NCBI GenBank assembly: GCA_017461605.1
Contig: JAFTXN010000008.1
Location: forward strand, 1-38,906
Reading direction: 5' to 3'
DNA length: 38,906 bases
Origin: Bacteroidaceae bacterium
Lineage (GTDB): Bacteria; Bacteroidota; Bacteroidia; Bacteroidales; Bacteroidaceae
In this document: positions 18,674 through 28,782 of the stretch, one piece after another
How the letters are laid out: each line of letters opens with the position of its first letter
How positions within the stretch are numbered: the first letter of the stretch is position 1
The notes under the pieces: generated by a model
What the model was told of the DNA's origin: nothing
Database searches by the model: none
Seen by the model: the letters and a program-made list of their open reading frames with translations, nothing else
Program-made: the position numbers and the translations under genes

Positions 18674-19426
18674 ATGCTTGAGATACGTAATCTTCATGCC
18701 TCGGTAGAGGGAAAAGAGATATTGCGCGGTGTCAATCTCACCATCGGCGATGGCGAGGTGCACGTGCTGATGGGACCCAATGGTTCCGGTAAGAGCACAT
18801 TGAGCCATGTGCTTGTGGGTAACCCCAAATACACCGTGACGGAAGGCACGGTGCAGTTCAACGGAAAGGACTTGCTGGCGCTTGCGCCCGAAGATCGCTC
18901 GCACGAAGGAATCTTCATGTCGTTTCAGGCTCCCATCGAGATTCCGGGAGTTTCGATGACCAACTTCATGCGTGCCGCTGTCAATGCCAAGCGCAAATAC
19001 TTCGGGCTGGAACCGGTGGGCGCTTCTGACTTCTTGAAGCTGCTGCGCGAGAAGCGTCAGCTGGTAGGCCTGGATGCTCACTTTATGAGCCGTGGGGTGA
19101 ACGAGGGTTTCAGTGGTGGCGAGCGCAAGCGCAACGAGATATTTCAGATGGCGGTGCTCGAACCCACGTTCAGCATCCTCGACGAGACCGACTCCGGTCT
19201 GGATGTTGACGCATTGCGTATCGTGGCCGAGGGATTCAATAAGCTCCGCACCGAGCGCACCAGCGCCATGGTTATCACGCACTATCAGCGTATGCTCGAC
19301 TATCTGAAGCCCGACTTCGTGCATGTGCTGATGGGGGGGCGTATCGTGAAGAGTGGTGATGCCTCTTTGGGTTACGCCATCGAGGAGCGCGGCTTCGACT
19401 GGATTAAGGACGAAATCAAGGAATGA
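18674..19426 (+). CDS. sufC: Fe-S cluster assembly ATPase SufC
   Basis: ABC-type ATPase of the SUF iron-sulfur cluster scaffold; it works with SufB and SufD in the cytosol. Walker A is GPNGSGKST (about residues 34-42), the Q-loop MSFQAPIEIPGV, the signature FSGGERKRNEI and Walker B FSILDETDSGLD, all in SufC-typical form. 250 aa is the usual length. It is the first gene of this operon and sufD starts 7 nt after its stop. The usual partner gene sufB is not beside it; upstream is about 1 kb of non-coding repeat sequence. Confidence 0.96.
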   Translation: MLEIRNLHASVEGKEILRGVNLTIGDGEVHVLMGPNGSGKSTLSHVLVGNPKYTVTEGTVQFNGKDLLALAPEDRSHEGIFMSFQAPIEIPGVSMTNFMRAAVNAKRKYFGLEPVGASDFLKLLREKRQLVGLDAHFMSRGVNEGFSGGERKRNEIFQMAVLEPTFSILDETDSGLDVDALRIVAEGFNKLRTERTSAMVITHYQRMLDYLKPDFVHVLMGGRIVKSGDASLGYAIEERGFDWIKDEIKE

Positions 19427-19433
19427 CGAAGCC

Positions 19434-20774
19434 ATGACAGCCGTAAAGCAATATCTGCAACTCTATGACCAACATCGCGAAATGTTGGACAAGCATAGTT
19501 GTGCACCGATGAATGCTCGGCGTGCACATGCTGCAGCATGGTTGGAAGAGCATGGGTTGCCCGACACTCGGACGGAACAATATAAATACACCGATGCCAA
19601 TGCTGCCTTTGCCCCCGACTATGGCTTGAACCTGCGTCGTGTGCTGCCCGCCAAGAATCCGTATGAGACATTCCGTTGCCATGTGCCGAACCTCAGTACC
19701 TTGGTCTATTATGTGGTGAACGATGTGGTGTGCCCCCCGTCGGCTACGCTGCGTCTGCCCGACGGCGTGCGCGTGTTGCCGCTCTGTGAGATGGTACGCG
19801 AAAATGCCGATTTCATCGACGAATACTATCATCGTGCGGCCGCTCAAAGCACTGATGACGTCACGGCGCTCAACACCCTGCTGGCGCAGGACGGCTGGGT
19901 GGTGCATATCTCCAAGGGCGTGCATCTCGACAGTCCCATTCAGATTGTCAGTGTCATGGAGGGCCGTGCAGACCTGATGGCCAATCGCCGCATCCTTGTG
20001 GTGGCTGAGCCGGAGAGCGATGCCACGGTGCTGTTCTGCCATCACGTGTCCGGTACATGCCGTTATCTCACCACCGAGGTGGTGGAGGCCTATGTGCATC
20101 CCGGCGCAAAGCTCCGTCTGTATGGGGTGGAGGAGACCGGTGCCGGCTCGCAACACTTCTGTCAGACCTATGCCGAAGTGATGCAAGGCGCTCGCCTGGA
20201 GACCGGCAACATTCACCTGCATGGCGAGATGGTGCGCCACACGTCGCACATCCGCTTGCTGCAACCCGAAGCCGATGCCCGGATGCTGGCGGCCGTGGTG
20301 GCCGGCGACGGCGAGCATGTGGATCATCATGTGCTGGTGGAGCACGCCGCCGAGCAGTGTACGAGCGACATGCTGCACAAATATGTGCTCACCGGGAAGA
20401 GTGTCAGTGCTTTTGCCGGCAAGGTGTTGGTGCAGAAAGGGGCACAGCATACAGTTTCCCAGCAGACCAATGCCAACCTGTGTGCCTCGCCCGAAGCACG
20501 GGCCTATTCGCAGCCGATGCTCGAAATCTATGCCGATGATGTGAAGTGCAACCATGGTTCCACTACCGGAAAGCTCGATGAAACCGCACTTTTCTATATG
20601 CGTCAGCGAGGCATTGCCGAAGACGAGGCACGGCTCCTCTTGCAACACGCCTTTGTCAACGATGTGCTGCAGCGCATCGAACTGACGCCGCTGCGCGAGC
20701 GCCTGGCTCACCTCGTGGAGCTCCGCTTTCGTGGCGAACTGGGCAAGTGTCGCGGATGCATGCTCTGCAAATAA
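19434..20774 (+). CDS. sufD: Fe-S cluster scaffold protein SufD
   Basis: Component of the SufBCD scaffold, a right-handed beta-helix protein that binds SufC and SufB. The N-terminal helical part has RTEQYKYTDANAAF, typical of SufD (TEEWKYT-like). The C-terminal half carries the conserved KCNHGSTTGKLDETALFYMRQRG, followed by ARLLLQHAFVNDVLQRI. The start at 19434 (MTAVKQYL) is chosen over the upstream in-frame ATG because it lies 7 nt after the sufC stop and avoids a long overlap. At 446 aa it is normal. Confidence 0.93.
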   Translation: MTAVKQYLQLYDQHREMLDKHSCAPMNARRAHAAAWLEEHGLPDTRTEQYKYTDANAAFAPDYGLNLRRVLPAKNPYETFRCHVPNLSTLVYYVVNDVVCPPSATLRLPDGVRVLPLCEMVRENADFIDEYYHRAAAQSTDDVTALNTLLAQDGWVVHISKGVHLDSPIQIVSVMEGRADLMANRRILVVAEPESDATVLFCHHVSGTCRYLTTEVVEAYVHPGAKLRLYGVEETGAGSQHFCQTYAEVMQGARLETGNIHLHGEMVRHTSHIRLLQPEADARMLAAVVAGDGEHVDHHVLVEHAAEQCTSDMLHKYVLTGKSVSAFAGKVLVQKGAQHTVSQQTNANLCASPEARAYSQPMLEIYADDVKCNHGSTTGKLDETALFYMRQRGIAEDEARLLLQHAFVNDVLQRIELTPLRERLAHLVELRFRGELGKCRGCMLCK

Positions 20775-20854
20775 GAATGTTCTTTGGAGTCCCCGATTTC
20801 CTTAAAGATTTTCCCTCTCCCTTAGGACACTAAGTTTTGAATAAAAAGAAAGAT

Positions 20855-22072
20855 ATGATATTGCCTGTGGACGAAATCAGAAAGGACTTCCCGATTCTCG
20901 GACGTGAGGTTTACGGCCGCCCCTTGGTCTATCTCGACAATGCGGCTACCACGCAGAAACCGCGTTGCGTGATCGATGCCATCAGCGAAGAGTATTGTTC
21001 GGTCAATGCCAATGTGCACAGAGGCGTACACTTCCTTTCGCAGCAAGCCACTCAGTTGCACGAAGAGGCTCGCGAGGTGGTACGCGCTTTCATCAATGCC
21101 CGTTCCACGGCCGAAGTGGTCTTCACGCGTGGCACCACCGAGAGCCTCAATCTTGTGGCAAGCAGTTTTGGTGATGCCTTCTTGAAGGAGGGCGATGAGG
21201 TGATTGTTTCGGAAATGGAGCATCACAGCAACATCGTCCCTTGGCAACTGTTGCGCGACCGCAAAGGCATTGTGCTGAAAGTAATTCCCATCGATGATAG
21301 CGGACGATTGCAGCTTGAGCAGCTTGAGTCACTCTTCACACCACGCACCCGCCTGGTGAGTGTGGCCCATGTGAGCAACGTGCTGGGTACGGTCAATCCG
21401 GTGAAACGAATAGCCGAGATGGCGCATGCCCATGGGGCTTTGGTGCTGGTGGATGGGGCGCAAAGCGTGCCGCATATCTCGGTGGATGTGCAGGCATTGG
21501 ATTGCGATTTCTACGTGTTCAGCGGTCACAAGGTGTATGGCCCGACAGGTGTCGGAGTGCTCTATGGCAAGGAAGCCCTGCTCGACCGCATGCCACCCTA
21601 TCAGGGTGGTGGCGAAATGATAGCCCGCGTTACGTTTGAGAAAACCACTTACGAACGTCTGCCCTACAAGTTTGAAGCCGGCACCCCCGACTATGTGGGG
21701 ACGCATGCACTGGCCGTGGCGTTGCAGTATGTGTCGCGCATCGGTATGGATACCATTGCTGCCCACGAACATGCCCTCACACAGATGGCCATGGAGCAGA
21801 TGCAACAGGTGAAAGGCCTGCAAGTTTATGGTACGACCGAGGAAAAGGGAGCGGTGGTGGCTTTCAATATCGAAGGTATCCATCACTTGGACCTCGGCAC
21901 GCTGCTCGACCGTTTGGGCATCGCAATCCGCACCGGTCACCATTGTGCCCAACCTTTGATGCAACATTATGGCGTGGAAGGTATGGCACGTGCCTCGTTT
22001 GCCCTCTACAATACGAAAGCTGAAGTCGAGGCTTTGGTGGCAGGCATAGAACGGGTGCGTCGCATGTTCTGA
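20855..22072 (+). CDS. sufS: SUF cysteine desulfurase
   Basis: PLP-dependent enzyme that takes sulfur from L-cysteine for Fe-S cluster assembly. With the ATG at 20855 the PLP lysine is Lys226 (FSGHKVYGPTG) and the persulfide cysteine is Cys364 (RTGHHCAQPLM), the same numbers as in E. coli SufS. That supports this start over the TTG at 20837. Also present are YLDNAATTQKP and EMEHHSNIVPW. It follows sufD by 80 nt. No sufE/sufU gene is adjacent. Confidence 0.95.
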   Translation: MILPVDEIRKDFPILGREVYGRPLVYLDNAATTQKPRCVIDAISEEYCSVNANVHRGVHFLSQQATQLHEEAREVVRAFINARSTAEVVFTRGTTESLNLVASSFGDAFLKEGDEVIVSEMEHHSNIVPWQLLRDRKGIVLKVIPIDDSGRLQLEQLESLFTPRTRLVSVAHVSNVLGTVNPVKRIAEMAHAHGALVLVDGAQSVPHISVDVQALDCDFYVFSGHKVYGPTGVGVLYGKEALLDRMPPYQGGGEMIARVTFEKTTYERLPYKFEAGTPDYVGTHALAVALQYVSRIGMDTIAAHEHALTQMAMEQMQQVKGLQVYGTTEEKGAVVAFNIEGIHHLDLGTLLDRLGIAIRTGHHCAQPLMQHYGVEGMARASFALYNTKAEVEALVAGIERVRRMF

Positions 22073-22115
22073 TTTCTCATTCTTGATTGCAACAAAAGAT
22101 AAATTCTCAAGCAAT

Positions 22116-22433
22116 ATGATACTTTCAACAACCTTTACGCTTGACGGCCATCCTGTGAAAAATTATCTGGGAGTGGTGAGTGCGGAAACCATCATCGGTG
22201 CCAATGCTTTTCGCGATTTGGCTGCCAGCGTGCGCGATTTCTTCGGAGGACGCAGCAATTCGTATGAAGAAGTGTTTGTTCGTGCCAAGGAAACGGCGTT
22301 GGCAGAATTGAGTCAGCGAGCCGCAACCATGGGTGCCAATGCAGTGATAGGTATCAGCATCAATTATACGACTGTGGGTGCCAGTGGCTCGATGCTCATG
22401 GTAACCTGCACCGGCACAGCGGTTGTTGTCTGA
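22116..22433 (+). CDS. YbjQ-family (DUF74) protein
   Basis: Small cytosolic protein of the YbjQ/heavy-metal-binding-domain family, which forms ring-like homo-oligomers; function not established. The whole 105-residue protein fits the family: it starts MILSTTFTLDGHPV, then YLGVVSAETIIGAN, a helix ending ARETALAELS-like (AKETALAELSQRA), then MGANAVIGISINYTTVG. The ATG at 22116 is preferred to that at 22083 because it begins the domain. It lies 43 nt after sufS and 42 nt before rnhB, so it may be the fourth gene of the unit. Confidence 0.85.
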   Translation: MILSTTFTLDGHPVKNYLGVVSAETIIGANAFRDLAASVRDFFGGRSNSYEEVFVRAKETALAELSQRAATMGANAVIGISINYTTVGASGSMLMVTCTGTAVVV

Positions 22434-22475
22434 ACGGAAGATTCAGAAAGCCCGGAATAAACTTCGGCTTGGCTT

Positions 22476-23096
22476 ATGCTTTTACCTATATATAATACAG
22501 ACGGACTTTGTGAGGCCGGTTGTGATGAGGCCGGGCGAGGTTGTTTGGCCGGCAGTGTATATGCAGCCGCTGTCATCCTGCCGCCCGACTATCACAACGA
22601 ATGGCTGAATGACTCCAAGCAACTCTCGGCTCGCCGTCGCTATCTGCTGCGTGAGCAGATTGAGCGCGAAGCCGTGGCTTGGGCTGTCGGGGTGGTTTCG
22701 GCCGATGAAATCGACAAAATCAACATCCTCAACGCTTCCATACTGGCGATGCACCGTGCGCTGGATGCCCTGACGGTGCGTCCGGAGTTTGTGATTGTCG
22801 ATGGTAACCGATTTAAGAACTATGGAGAGACCCCTTGGAAAACCATTGTCAAGGGCGACGGTAAATATCTTTCGATTGCGGCGGCCAGCATCTTGGCCAA
22901 GACTTATCGCGACGACTATATGAAACAACTGCATGCGGAGCATCCCTATTATGGTTGGGATCACAATGCCGGTTATCCCACGCGCGAACATCGCGAAGGT
23001 ATAGCCTTGCACGGACTGACGCCGCATCATCGTCGCAGCTTCCGTCAGTTGGCGGAAGGACAGCTGGAACTATTTGCGCCGGAGGATTTGGCGTAA
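22476..23096 (+). CDS. rnhB: Ribonuclease HII
   Basis: Endonuclease that cuts the RNA strand of RNA-DNA hybrids and misincorporated ribonucleotides. The catalytic acidic residues are visible: Asp17-Glu18 (CDEAGRG), Asp109 (VIVDGNRF) and Asp146 (AKTYRDDYM). Also present are NDSKQLSARRR and YPTREHREGI. 206 aa is normal. The ATG at 22476 is a suitable start. It converges on the alpha-2-macroglobulin-like gene with 57 bp between stops and no clear terminator in the gap. Confidence 0.95.
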   Translation: MLLPIYNTDGLCEAGCDEAGRGCLAGSVYAAAVILPPDYHNEWLNDSKQLSARRRYLLREQIEREAVAWAVGVVSADEIDKINILNASILAMHRALDALTVRPEFVIVDGNRFKNYGETPWKTIVKGDGKYLSIAAASILAKTYRDDYMKQLHAEHPYYGWDHNAGYPTREHREGIALHGLTPHHRRSFRQLAEGQLELFAPEDLA

Positions 23097-23153
23097 CGTC
23101 AGCAGCTTTTTCTTATTCCTTTTCCAACTTGGTTGACTTATGTGCCGGTCGGA

Positions 23154-26100
23154 CTACTCTACCCACAGGGTGGCGCTGCCTGTCTGTGCCGTATATTCGG
23201 GGGCATAGACGCACTGCACCGTGGTGATGCCGCCGTGATAAGTGCCGCTGAGGGTTGTCAGATATTCTTCGGTGAAAACGTGTGTCCCCTTGTGGAGCTT
23301 TTCAAAGAAAAAGTCGGAGGAAGCATCGTGTATGGCGCGATAGCCATGAGTGAAGTTCGTGCGGAAATATCCGGACAAGGGTTGTGACGGCGTGAGACAG
23401 GCAGCTCGGGCGGTGCGCAGCGATACAAAATCGTAATCGCGTTCGGCTGTCAATGTGAACACGCGACGCACGTGTTGCCCCACGCGCAGTCGTGTGTTCG
23501 TTATGTCTACGGTTTGCCACGTTCCCTTCGTCTTGACCTGCCATTCCTCTTTGAGTTGCCATCCGGTGGCATAGGCTGTTACTGCACTTGCCGGTAACGT
23601 GTATTGCGCTGTGACGGCGCCCCACGAGAGCTGCGTACCCTGTTTGGAAAGTATCAGATGGTCGGCCTGCAGTTCGGCGGACTCGTCGAAGCCATGCAGG
23701 GCGTGACCGGCAAGGTGGGTATTTGTTTTTGCCGACGATGCGTCAGAGAACAAGGTGCGGCGTCCTTTCTTCAGAGAAAAGTGCAGTATGTTGGTGGTGT
23801 CTGTCACCGAAGATGCTGCATGTGCTGTGGGCCGTTCGGAGATCAGCAGGGCATAGATGGCATCGGTGGTGGCGCGGCTTGTTTCCCACATCTGCGTTCT
23901 TTTTGATTGCAAGAGCCAAAGCCGCATTTCATCGATGAAATCACGATTTGTCGTGTCTGCGGATTGGTGCAAAGCTTCTATGGTTGCCACCTGCGTGGGA
24001 ATTCTATAAGTGCGCGAGGAGAGGGGAGCACGCTTGCTGTCGAAGTATCGTCCCATCTCAGGGGCAGCCACCGTGTGCTCTAACAGGCTTTGCAGTGCTG
24101 TTGCTGCAGCCTGTTCCTTGTGTTGTGTCTGCAGGATGACAGCCGCCAGCGCTTTGCTGTGCATGTTCATTTGTGGCAGTTGCAGGGCGGCTCTTTCGCA
24201 AAGGAAACGAATGTCTGCCTGTGCTTCGGCAGATGTTGCTCCCTGCATGAGCGAGCGCACGTAGAGATAGTGCAACTGATTATCTGTGATATATCCTTTT
24301 TTGTGAGTGCTGTGCTCGAATTCTTTGAGCGCTTTCACGTCTTTCCGGATGCATTGCTCCCAATAGCCGATGGCTCGCTGCAACATCGTTTGGATGTGCG
24401 GATGATGGCCGGTGAGGTGTTGCAGTCGGGCCAGCACCATGCATACGTCGGCTGTGGTGTGTCTGTTGGCCGGCATCCCCTTGAACCATGCCCATCCCCC
24501 CTCGGGAGTTTGCAGGTCGCGCAGACGATCGATAGCTGTCTGCCGATGAATGTCAGCCGATGCCTTGTCGAAAAGTTGCGACAAGGCTTTTAGCCGCTCT
24601 GCCTCGTTGGCGGCTTGTGCTTCCCACGGACTTTCGGCAAGAAGAATCTGCTTTAGCTCGGGATGTCGTGCCAGGAGGTCGTCCTTGTGGTTGTCTGCAC
24701 TGTCGGCTGTGGCTGTCAGACCTGTCAACATGCGGTGGATGTCCGGTCGTGATTGTGCGATGAAATCGGCCAAAGCCACGGCATAAAGTCGGGTGGCTCG
24801 CTGTGTGGCACTTTCTCCATTCTCTGTGAATAGCGCCGGCAAGGCTACTACCACATATTCGATGGGACGCGATGAGAGTTCCACCCACAAGTGGCGGTTG
24901 CGAGCCTGTTGCAGGTCGGTCCACAGGGTGTCGAGGAGCACGGTGCGTGTGCCTGCTTCGGTCATTGCGAACGGGATGCTGCGATGCACCGTCACACGGT
25001 TGGACAACACCGGCAGCATGTGTTCCTCTCCATCACTGAAGCCGGAACCTGCGGCCATGAAACGGAAGAGAAGCATCGGGTGCCCTTCGTTCGCTTCGTG
25101 CGTAAAGAAGAATGTGCGGCTCTCGCCCGCCTGCAGGCGATAGGTGAATGTGTGAGTGCGGAGTGTTTGCTCGCTGTCGGCATTGGCAACGGTGCAGGTC
25201 AGTTGTCCGGAAATCGTCTTGTCGGAAAGGTTTTGCAGGGTGGCCGGTACGGATATATTGTCGCCCGAGCGAACAAAGCGCGGCATGGCTGCCTGCACCA
25301 TGAATTGGCGGCGAGCCACCACGGTGGTGTCGAGCAATCCGTAATCCATGTGAGCTGTATGTGCCAGGGCCGTGAAATTCCACGAAGTGAGGCTCTCGGG
25401 TAGCGTGAAAGCCAAGGTGACCGTTCCGCTCGCATCGGTGCGGAGCTTGGGCATGAAGAATGCCGTTTCTGCGAAGTTGCTGCGGAAATCGGCGGTGGAA
25501 CCGCTGTTTTCTGCAGTGCTCTTCTTTGTGACAACCACAGCTTCACGGAAGAAAGCATCCTCGTTCGTGGCATCCATCGTGAGGCTGTTTTTGGTCATGG
25601 CCAAGTGGCGTGATTGCGCGTAACCTAGTGTACTCTTGCCTGATCCTGCTGCCACCCTGACGGAGCGCAGGCGATAGTCGCGAAGCGAAAAGAGCGAAGC
25701 GTCCCACCGGGTGAACGACAGGTGGGGTGCCGGACGTCGCTTGAACTTCTCGTGTCCGTAAAGCGACAAAGCCCCGGAGGTGGGCAGACTCCAGGAGGCC
25801 AAAGTGTTGTTGCGGGGGAAATACATTCCGAAGTGCCAAGGCGAAGCGTTTAGCGCATCCAGTGAGGCATCGTAGAGGCGTGCCATCACCGTGGCATCTG
25901 CCGGCGAGCCATCAGGATGGGTGATGCACAATCGCCACTCCTCCGTCTGTCCCGGTGTGAGCCGACTGCGGAAGGTGTTCCATCGTAGCTGCAGTCGCTT
26001 GTCGGGGCGGGGACGCTCTATGGGTACGCTGAAATGATGCAGCGTGTCGTTCTTGACAAAGGCAAAGCAAGCCTCGGCTCCCAAACCATATTCGGGGCGA

Positions 26101-28757
26101 TATGCCAAGTTGAAACGAAGCAGCGAATCGGAGAAGTGAATGCGTCGACTCTCGATGAGAGTGTCGGCTGTCAGTAGGTCGTAGTGCAGCAGCACATCGC
26201 GGTGGGCGGAACCCACAACCACGAGAACAGAATCGCCTTCTGTGTTGCGGCGGATGTATTGATGAAACGCCGCTTTGTCGATGAGGCGTGTATCGTGTTC
26301 GGAGAAGAGTTTGAACCGGCAGGTATCGGTTTCCGTCCTTTCGTGCAGAGTGGTGATGATGGTATAGCTGCCGGAGGGCAAACTCTTCAGCACCTCCGGA
26401 ACAAAGGGCTGTTGGGTGTGGAACGAATCTTGAGCCACGGCCGTTCCCTCTCGGCAAATGGTGAATGTTCCCACGGCCGACACTCCCTTGCCGGCAGCAT
26501 TGGTGAGAGCGATGGTGATCTTGGGGAGTTGCTCTCGACAAACGGACGAAGGCCACGAAGCAGAGAGGAAAGCCGATTGCGATGCTGCATAGAGAGTGTG
26601 CGATGCCGAGGCCGTCTCGCCATTGTCGGCTGTGGCTTCCATGCGGATGCGATAAACATAGTTGACATATTGGTGTGGCAACCGGCTGTTTTTCTCGGTT
26701 TCATCGTAGGTTAGGGGTACGGGGAAGGTGCACCGTCCCAAACTGTCGGTCAATGCCTCTCCACGGATTTCGGGCAGGGACGGACCGTAGAAGCGTGCAG
26801 ATGGTGTGATGGTGTAGCGCACCCGTAAAGCGGACAGCGGAATGTCCGTGTAGGTGGCGGCACGCACAGAGAAAGAAATCGTGTCGCCCAAAGCGTAGCC
26901 GGTGGTCGGGGCTTCGGGTGTCAGCGTGAAGGTGGGACGTTTGTATTCCTCCACTCGGAAATCCACGCCACCCCTTGCTATCGTTCCCCGTCCGCATTCG
27001 ATGCTGAAACGCCCCGGCAGACAGACTTCGGGCAGAACGAAAGAACTGCTGAAATGGCCCATTTCATCGCTATGAAGTGTGGTGGTGAGAACCTCTTTCC
27101 CTTGCTGATTGCGAAGCGTTGCGGTAAAAGAATGATGTGGCAACACTCGATAGTCATCGCCCGAATGGGCGTAAACCATACCACCGAACTGCACCGTTTG
27201 TCCCGGGCAATAGATGCCCCGATCCGTATACACGCGAAGCATGGTGCCTGTGGTGTCGGGCCGGTAGCCGTAGCTGTGAGCGTAGAGGGGGAAAGGAACG
27301 GCCGAAGTGTCGGTGTCGGTCATGATGCAGGCCTGAAAAAGGTTGTCATCGGGCAGTCGCAGCCTGATGGCCCCATCGTGTTCGGCTTTGTAAGTATTGA
27401 CAATGGCATGGGTGCGGCGGTTGAAAATTTTTACTCGTCCACCGGGAATGACAGCCCCCGAAAGAGCGTCTGTAGGAATGATGCGCCAACTGCGCTCTGT
27501 GGCTCCGAAAATCAGCGGTTTGATGCGTGAAACATGCATGAGCTGTTCGGAAGTCTTCTCGCCGTTGAGCCACATTTCGCACAAGAAGATGCCGGCCTCG
27601 GGCGCAGTGAAACGAAGCGTGTCGCACGACAGATGGTAAGGCGCTGCTGCAGGAAAGTGGTGTGCGAGTATGTATTCGGGCTTTCGCTGTGCCGGATGGA
27701 GACTTTCGATGTCATCGCGCAAAACAAACTTGTTGTCGGTCGCGACATTCAGACGGTAGAACCGCAGTTCGGCATGGCGAGCATTCTTTCCGGTAAGGCA
27801 CACGGCATATTCCTTTCCGGGATAAGCCGTTTGGGGAATGTTGTGCCATTCGGCTTGTGCCTGTCGGGCTTTTTTGAGGTAATTCTTCAGCATGGCGGAA
27901 CGCTTCTCCCGACGATAGCGCTGCCATCCCTGTTCGGCCAAATGATAGAAGATGCTGTCACGGTGTGCTCCCGGGGCATAGGAGTCAGCACTTTGACAGA
28001 TCGTGATGTATGTTTCGACGTTGAGGGGTAGGTCCGAAAATTCCTCCGCCACACGGCATAGAGCAGTGAAGGTGGAATCGTTTTGCGGCATACCGTAGGT
28101 GTATCCTCGATGGCTCAGGCTGTCGAGCGTGAGACGCAGTAAGGCCGGGCGTCTGCCGGCTTGTCGATAGAACGACATGGCCCGTGCGCGGAGGTTGTGC
28201 TTCTCCTCTTGGGCGAACACATGGGATGTGAGAGCGGCATGTAGCAGCACGTGCAGCAGGTCGTTGGAGAAATAAGAACTATGTTTGCCCACCGTCAGCA
28301 GGGGCAGGAAGTGTTTCGTGTCGGCTTGTGCCAAAAGCGGAAGACTGTCGAGCGACAGCAGGAAGAGGTTGCGCGCCTGTCGGCTATGAGCGGTGTCGTT
28401 ACGGAATGTGGCGTGTGTCTGTGCCAGTGCCGAAGCCCACATTGCCCGCAGGATGGGTTGTTGTTGGCGAGCATAGGCTTCTTCGATGTGCTTCAGCATC
28501 ACTTTCCCGCTGTCGGGGGCAATGTCGTTCCAAAGGAGGTGGCGCATCAGTAAGGCGCGTAGCATTTGTGCATCGTTGCTTTCGCTTACGGATTTTCGAT
28601 AGACGGCATTCACCGGATCGAGGGCTGATTGTGGCAGGTCCTGACGGATGGCCGCTTCTGCTTTTCTCCACAATTTGTCATAGGACTGTGCTACGGCCGG
28701 CAGCGTTGTGAAAATGGCTACAAGGACGGAGAGAAGTATGGAAACACACTTTTTCAT
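23154..28757 (-). CDS. Alpha-2-macroglobulin family protein lacking the thioester motif (1867 aa)
   Basis: Very large exported protein of the bacterial alpha-2-macroglobulin family, thought to trap or resist proteases in the periplasm or at the outer membrane. Residues 1-24 are a signal peptide without a lipobox (cut near AVAQ). An alpha-helical N-terminal region of ~300 residues is followed by macroglobulin domains. MG2 lies near 505-590 (YTDRGIYCPGQTVQFGGMVY). The alpha-2-macroglobulin core is near 1090-1130 (RTDASGTVTLAFTLPESLTSWNF). A helical thioester-type domain spans about 1300-1600 (QTPEGGWAWFKGM at ~1417). Where the CxEQ thioester is expected (~1309) the sequence reads GESATQRATRLYA, so no thioester can form. 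It starts 25 nt after the membrane protein gene and is probably cotranscribed with it. Confidence 0.9.
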   Translation of the reverse strand: MKKCVSILLSVLVAIFTTLPAVAQSYDKLWRKAEAAIRQDLPQSALDPVNAVYRKSVSESNDAQMLRALLMRHLLWNDIAPDSGKVMLKHIEEAYARQQQPILRAMWASALAQTHATFRNDTAHSRQARNLFLLSLDSLPLLAQADTKHFLPLLTVGKHSSYFSNDLLHVLLHAALTSHVFAQEEKHNLRARAMSFYRQAGRRPALLRLTLDSLSHRGYTYGMPQNDSTFTALCRVAEEFSDLPLNVETYITICQSADSYAPGAHRDSIFYHLAEQGWQRYRREKRSAMLKNYLKKARQAQAEWHNIPQTAYPGKEYAVCLTGKNARHAELRFYRLNVATDNKFVLRDDIESLHPAQRKPEYILAHHFPAAAPYHLSCDTLRFTAPEAGIFLCEMWLNGEKTSEQLMHVSRIKPLIFGATERSWRIIPTDALSGAVIPGGRVKIFNRRTHAIVNTYKAEHDGAIRLRLPDDNLFQACIMTDTDTSAVPFPLYAHSYGYRPDTTGTMLRVYTDRGIYCPGQTVQFGGMVYAHSGDDYRVLPHHSFTATLRNQQGKEVLTTTLHSDEMGHFSSSFVLPEVCLPGRFSIECGRGTIARGGVDFRVEEYKRPTFTLTPEAPTTGYALGDTISFSVRAATYTDIPLSALRVRYTITPSARFYGPSLPEIRGEALTDSLGRCTFPVPLTYDETEKNSRLPHQYVNYVYRIRMEATADNGETASASHTLYAASQSAFLSASWPSSVCREQLPKITIALTNAAGKGVSAVGTFTICREGTAVAQDSFHTQQPFVPEVLKSLPSGSYTIITTLHERTETDTCRFKLFSEHDTRLIDKAAFHQYIRRNTEGDSVLVVVGSAHRDVLLHYDLLTADTLIESRRIHFSDSLLRFNLAYRPEYGLGAEACFAFVKNDTLHHFSVPIERPRPDKRLQLRWNTFRSRLTPGQTEEWRLCITHPDGSPADATVMARLYDASLDALNASPWHFGMYFPRNNTLASWSLPTSGALSLYGHEKFKRRPAPHLSFTRWDASLFSLRDYRLRSVRVAAGSGKSTLGYAQSRHLAMTKNSLTMDATNEDAFFREAVVVTKKSTAENSGSTADFRSNFAETAFFMPKLRTDASGTVTLAFTLPESLTSWNFTALAHTAHMDYGLLDTTVVARRQFMVQAAMPRFVRSGDNISVPATLQNLSDKTISGQLTCTVANADSEQTLRTHTFTYRLQAGESRTFFFTHEANEGHPMLLFRFMAAGSGFSDGEEHMLPVLSNRVTVHRSIPFAMTEAGTRTVLLDTLWTDLQQARNRHLWVELSSRPIEYVVVALPALFTENGESATQRATRLYAVALADFIAQSRPDIHRMLTGLTATADSADNHKDDLLARHPELKQILLAESPWEAQAANEAERLKALSQLFDKASADIHRQTAIDRLRDLQTPEGGWAWFKGMPANRHTTADVCMVLARLQHLTGHHPHIQTMLQRAIGYWEQCIRKDVKALKEFEHSTHKKGYITDNQLHYLYVRSLMQGATSAEAQADIRFLCERAALQLPQMNMHSKALAAVILQTQHKEQAAATALQSLLEHTVAAPEMGRYFDSKRAPLSSRTYRIPTQVATIEALHQSADTTNRDFIDEMRLWLLQSKRTQMWETSRATTDAIYALLISERPTAHAASSVTDTTNILHFSLKKGRRTLFSDASSAKTNTHLAGHALHGFDESAELQADHLILSKQGTQLSWGAVTAQYTLPASAVTAYATGWQLKEEWQVKTKGTWQTVDITNTRLRVGQHVRRVFTLTAERDYDFVSLRTARAACLTPSQPLSGYFRTNFTHGYRAIHDASSDFFFEKLHKGTHVFTEEYLTTLSGTYHGGITTVQCVYAPEYTAQTGSATLWVE

Positions 28758-28782
28758 ACGATGAAATGGGATTTTTTTGATT

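Noticed and set aside
19416-20711. 431-codon minus-strand frame opposite sufD
   Set aside because: High His and Gln content typical of an antisense shadow; sufD is intact on the plus strand.
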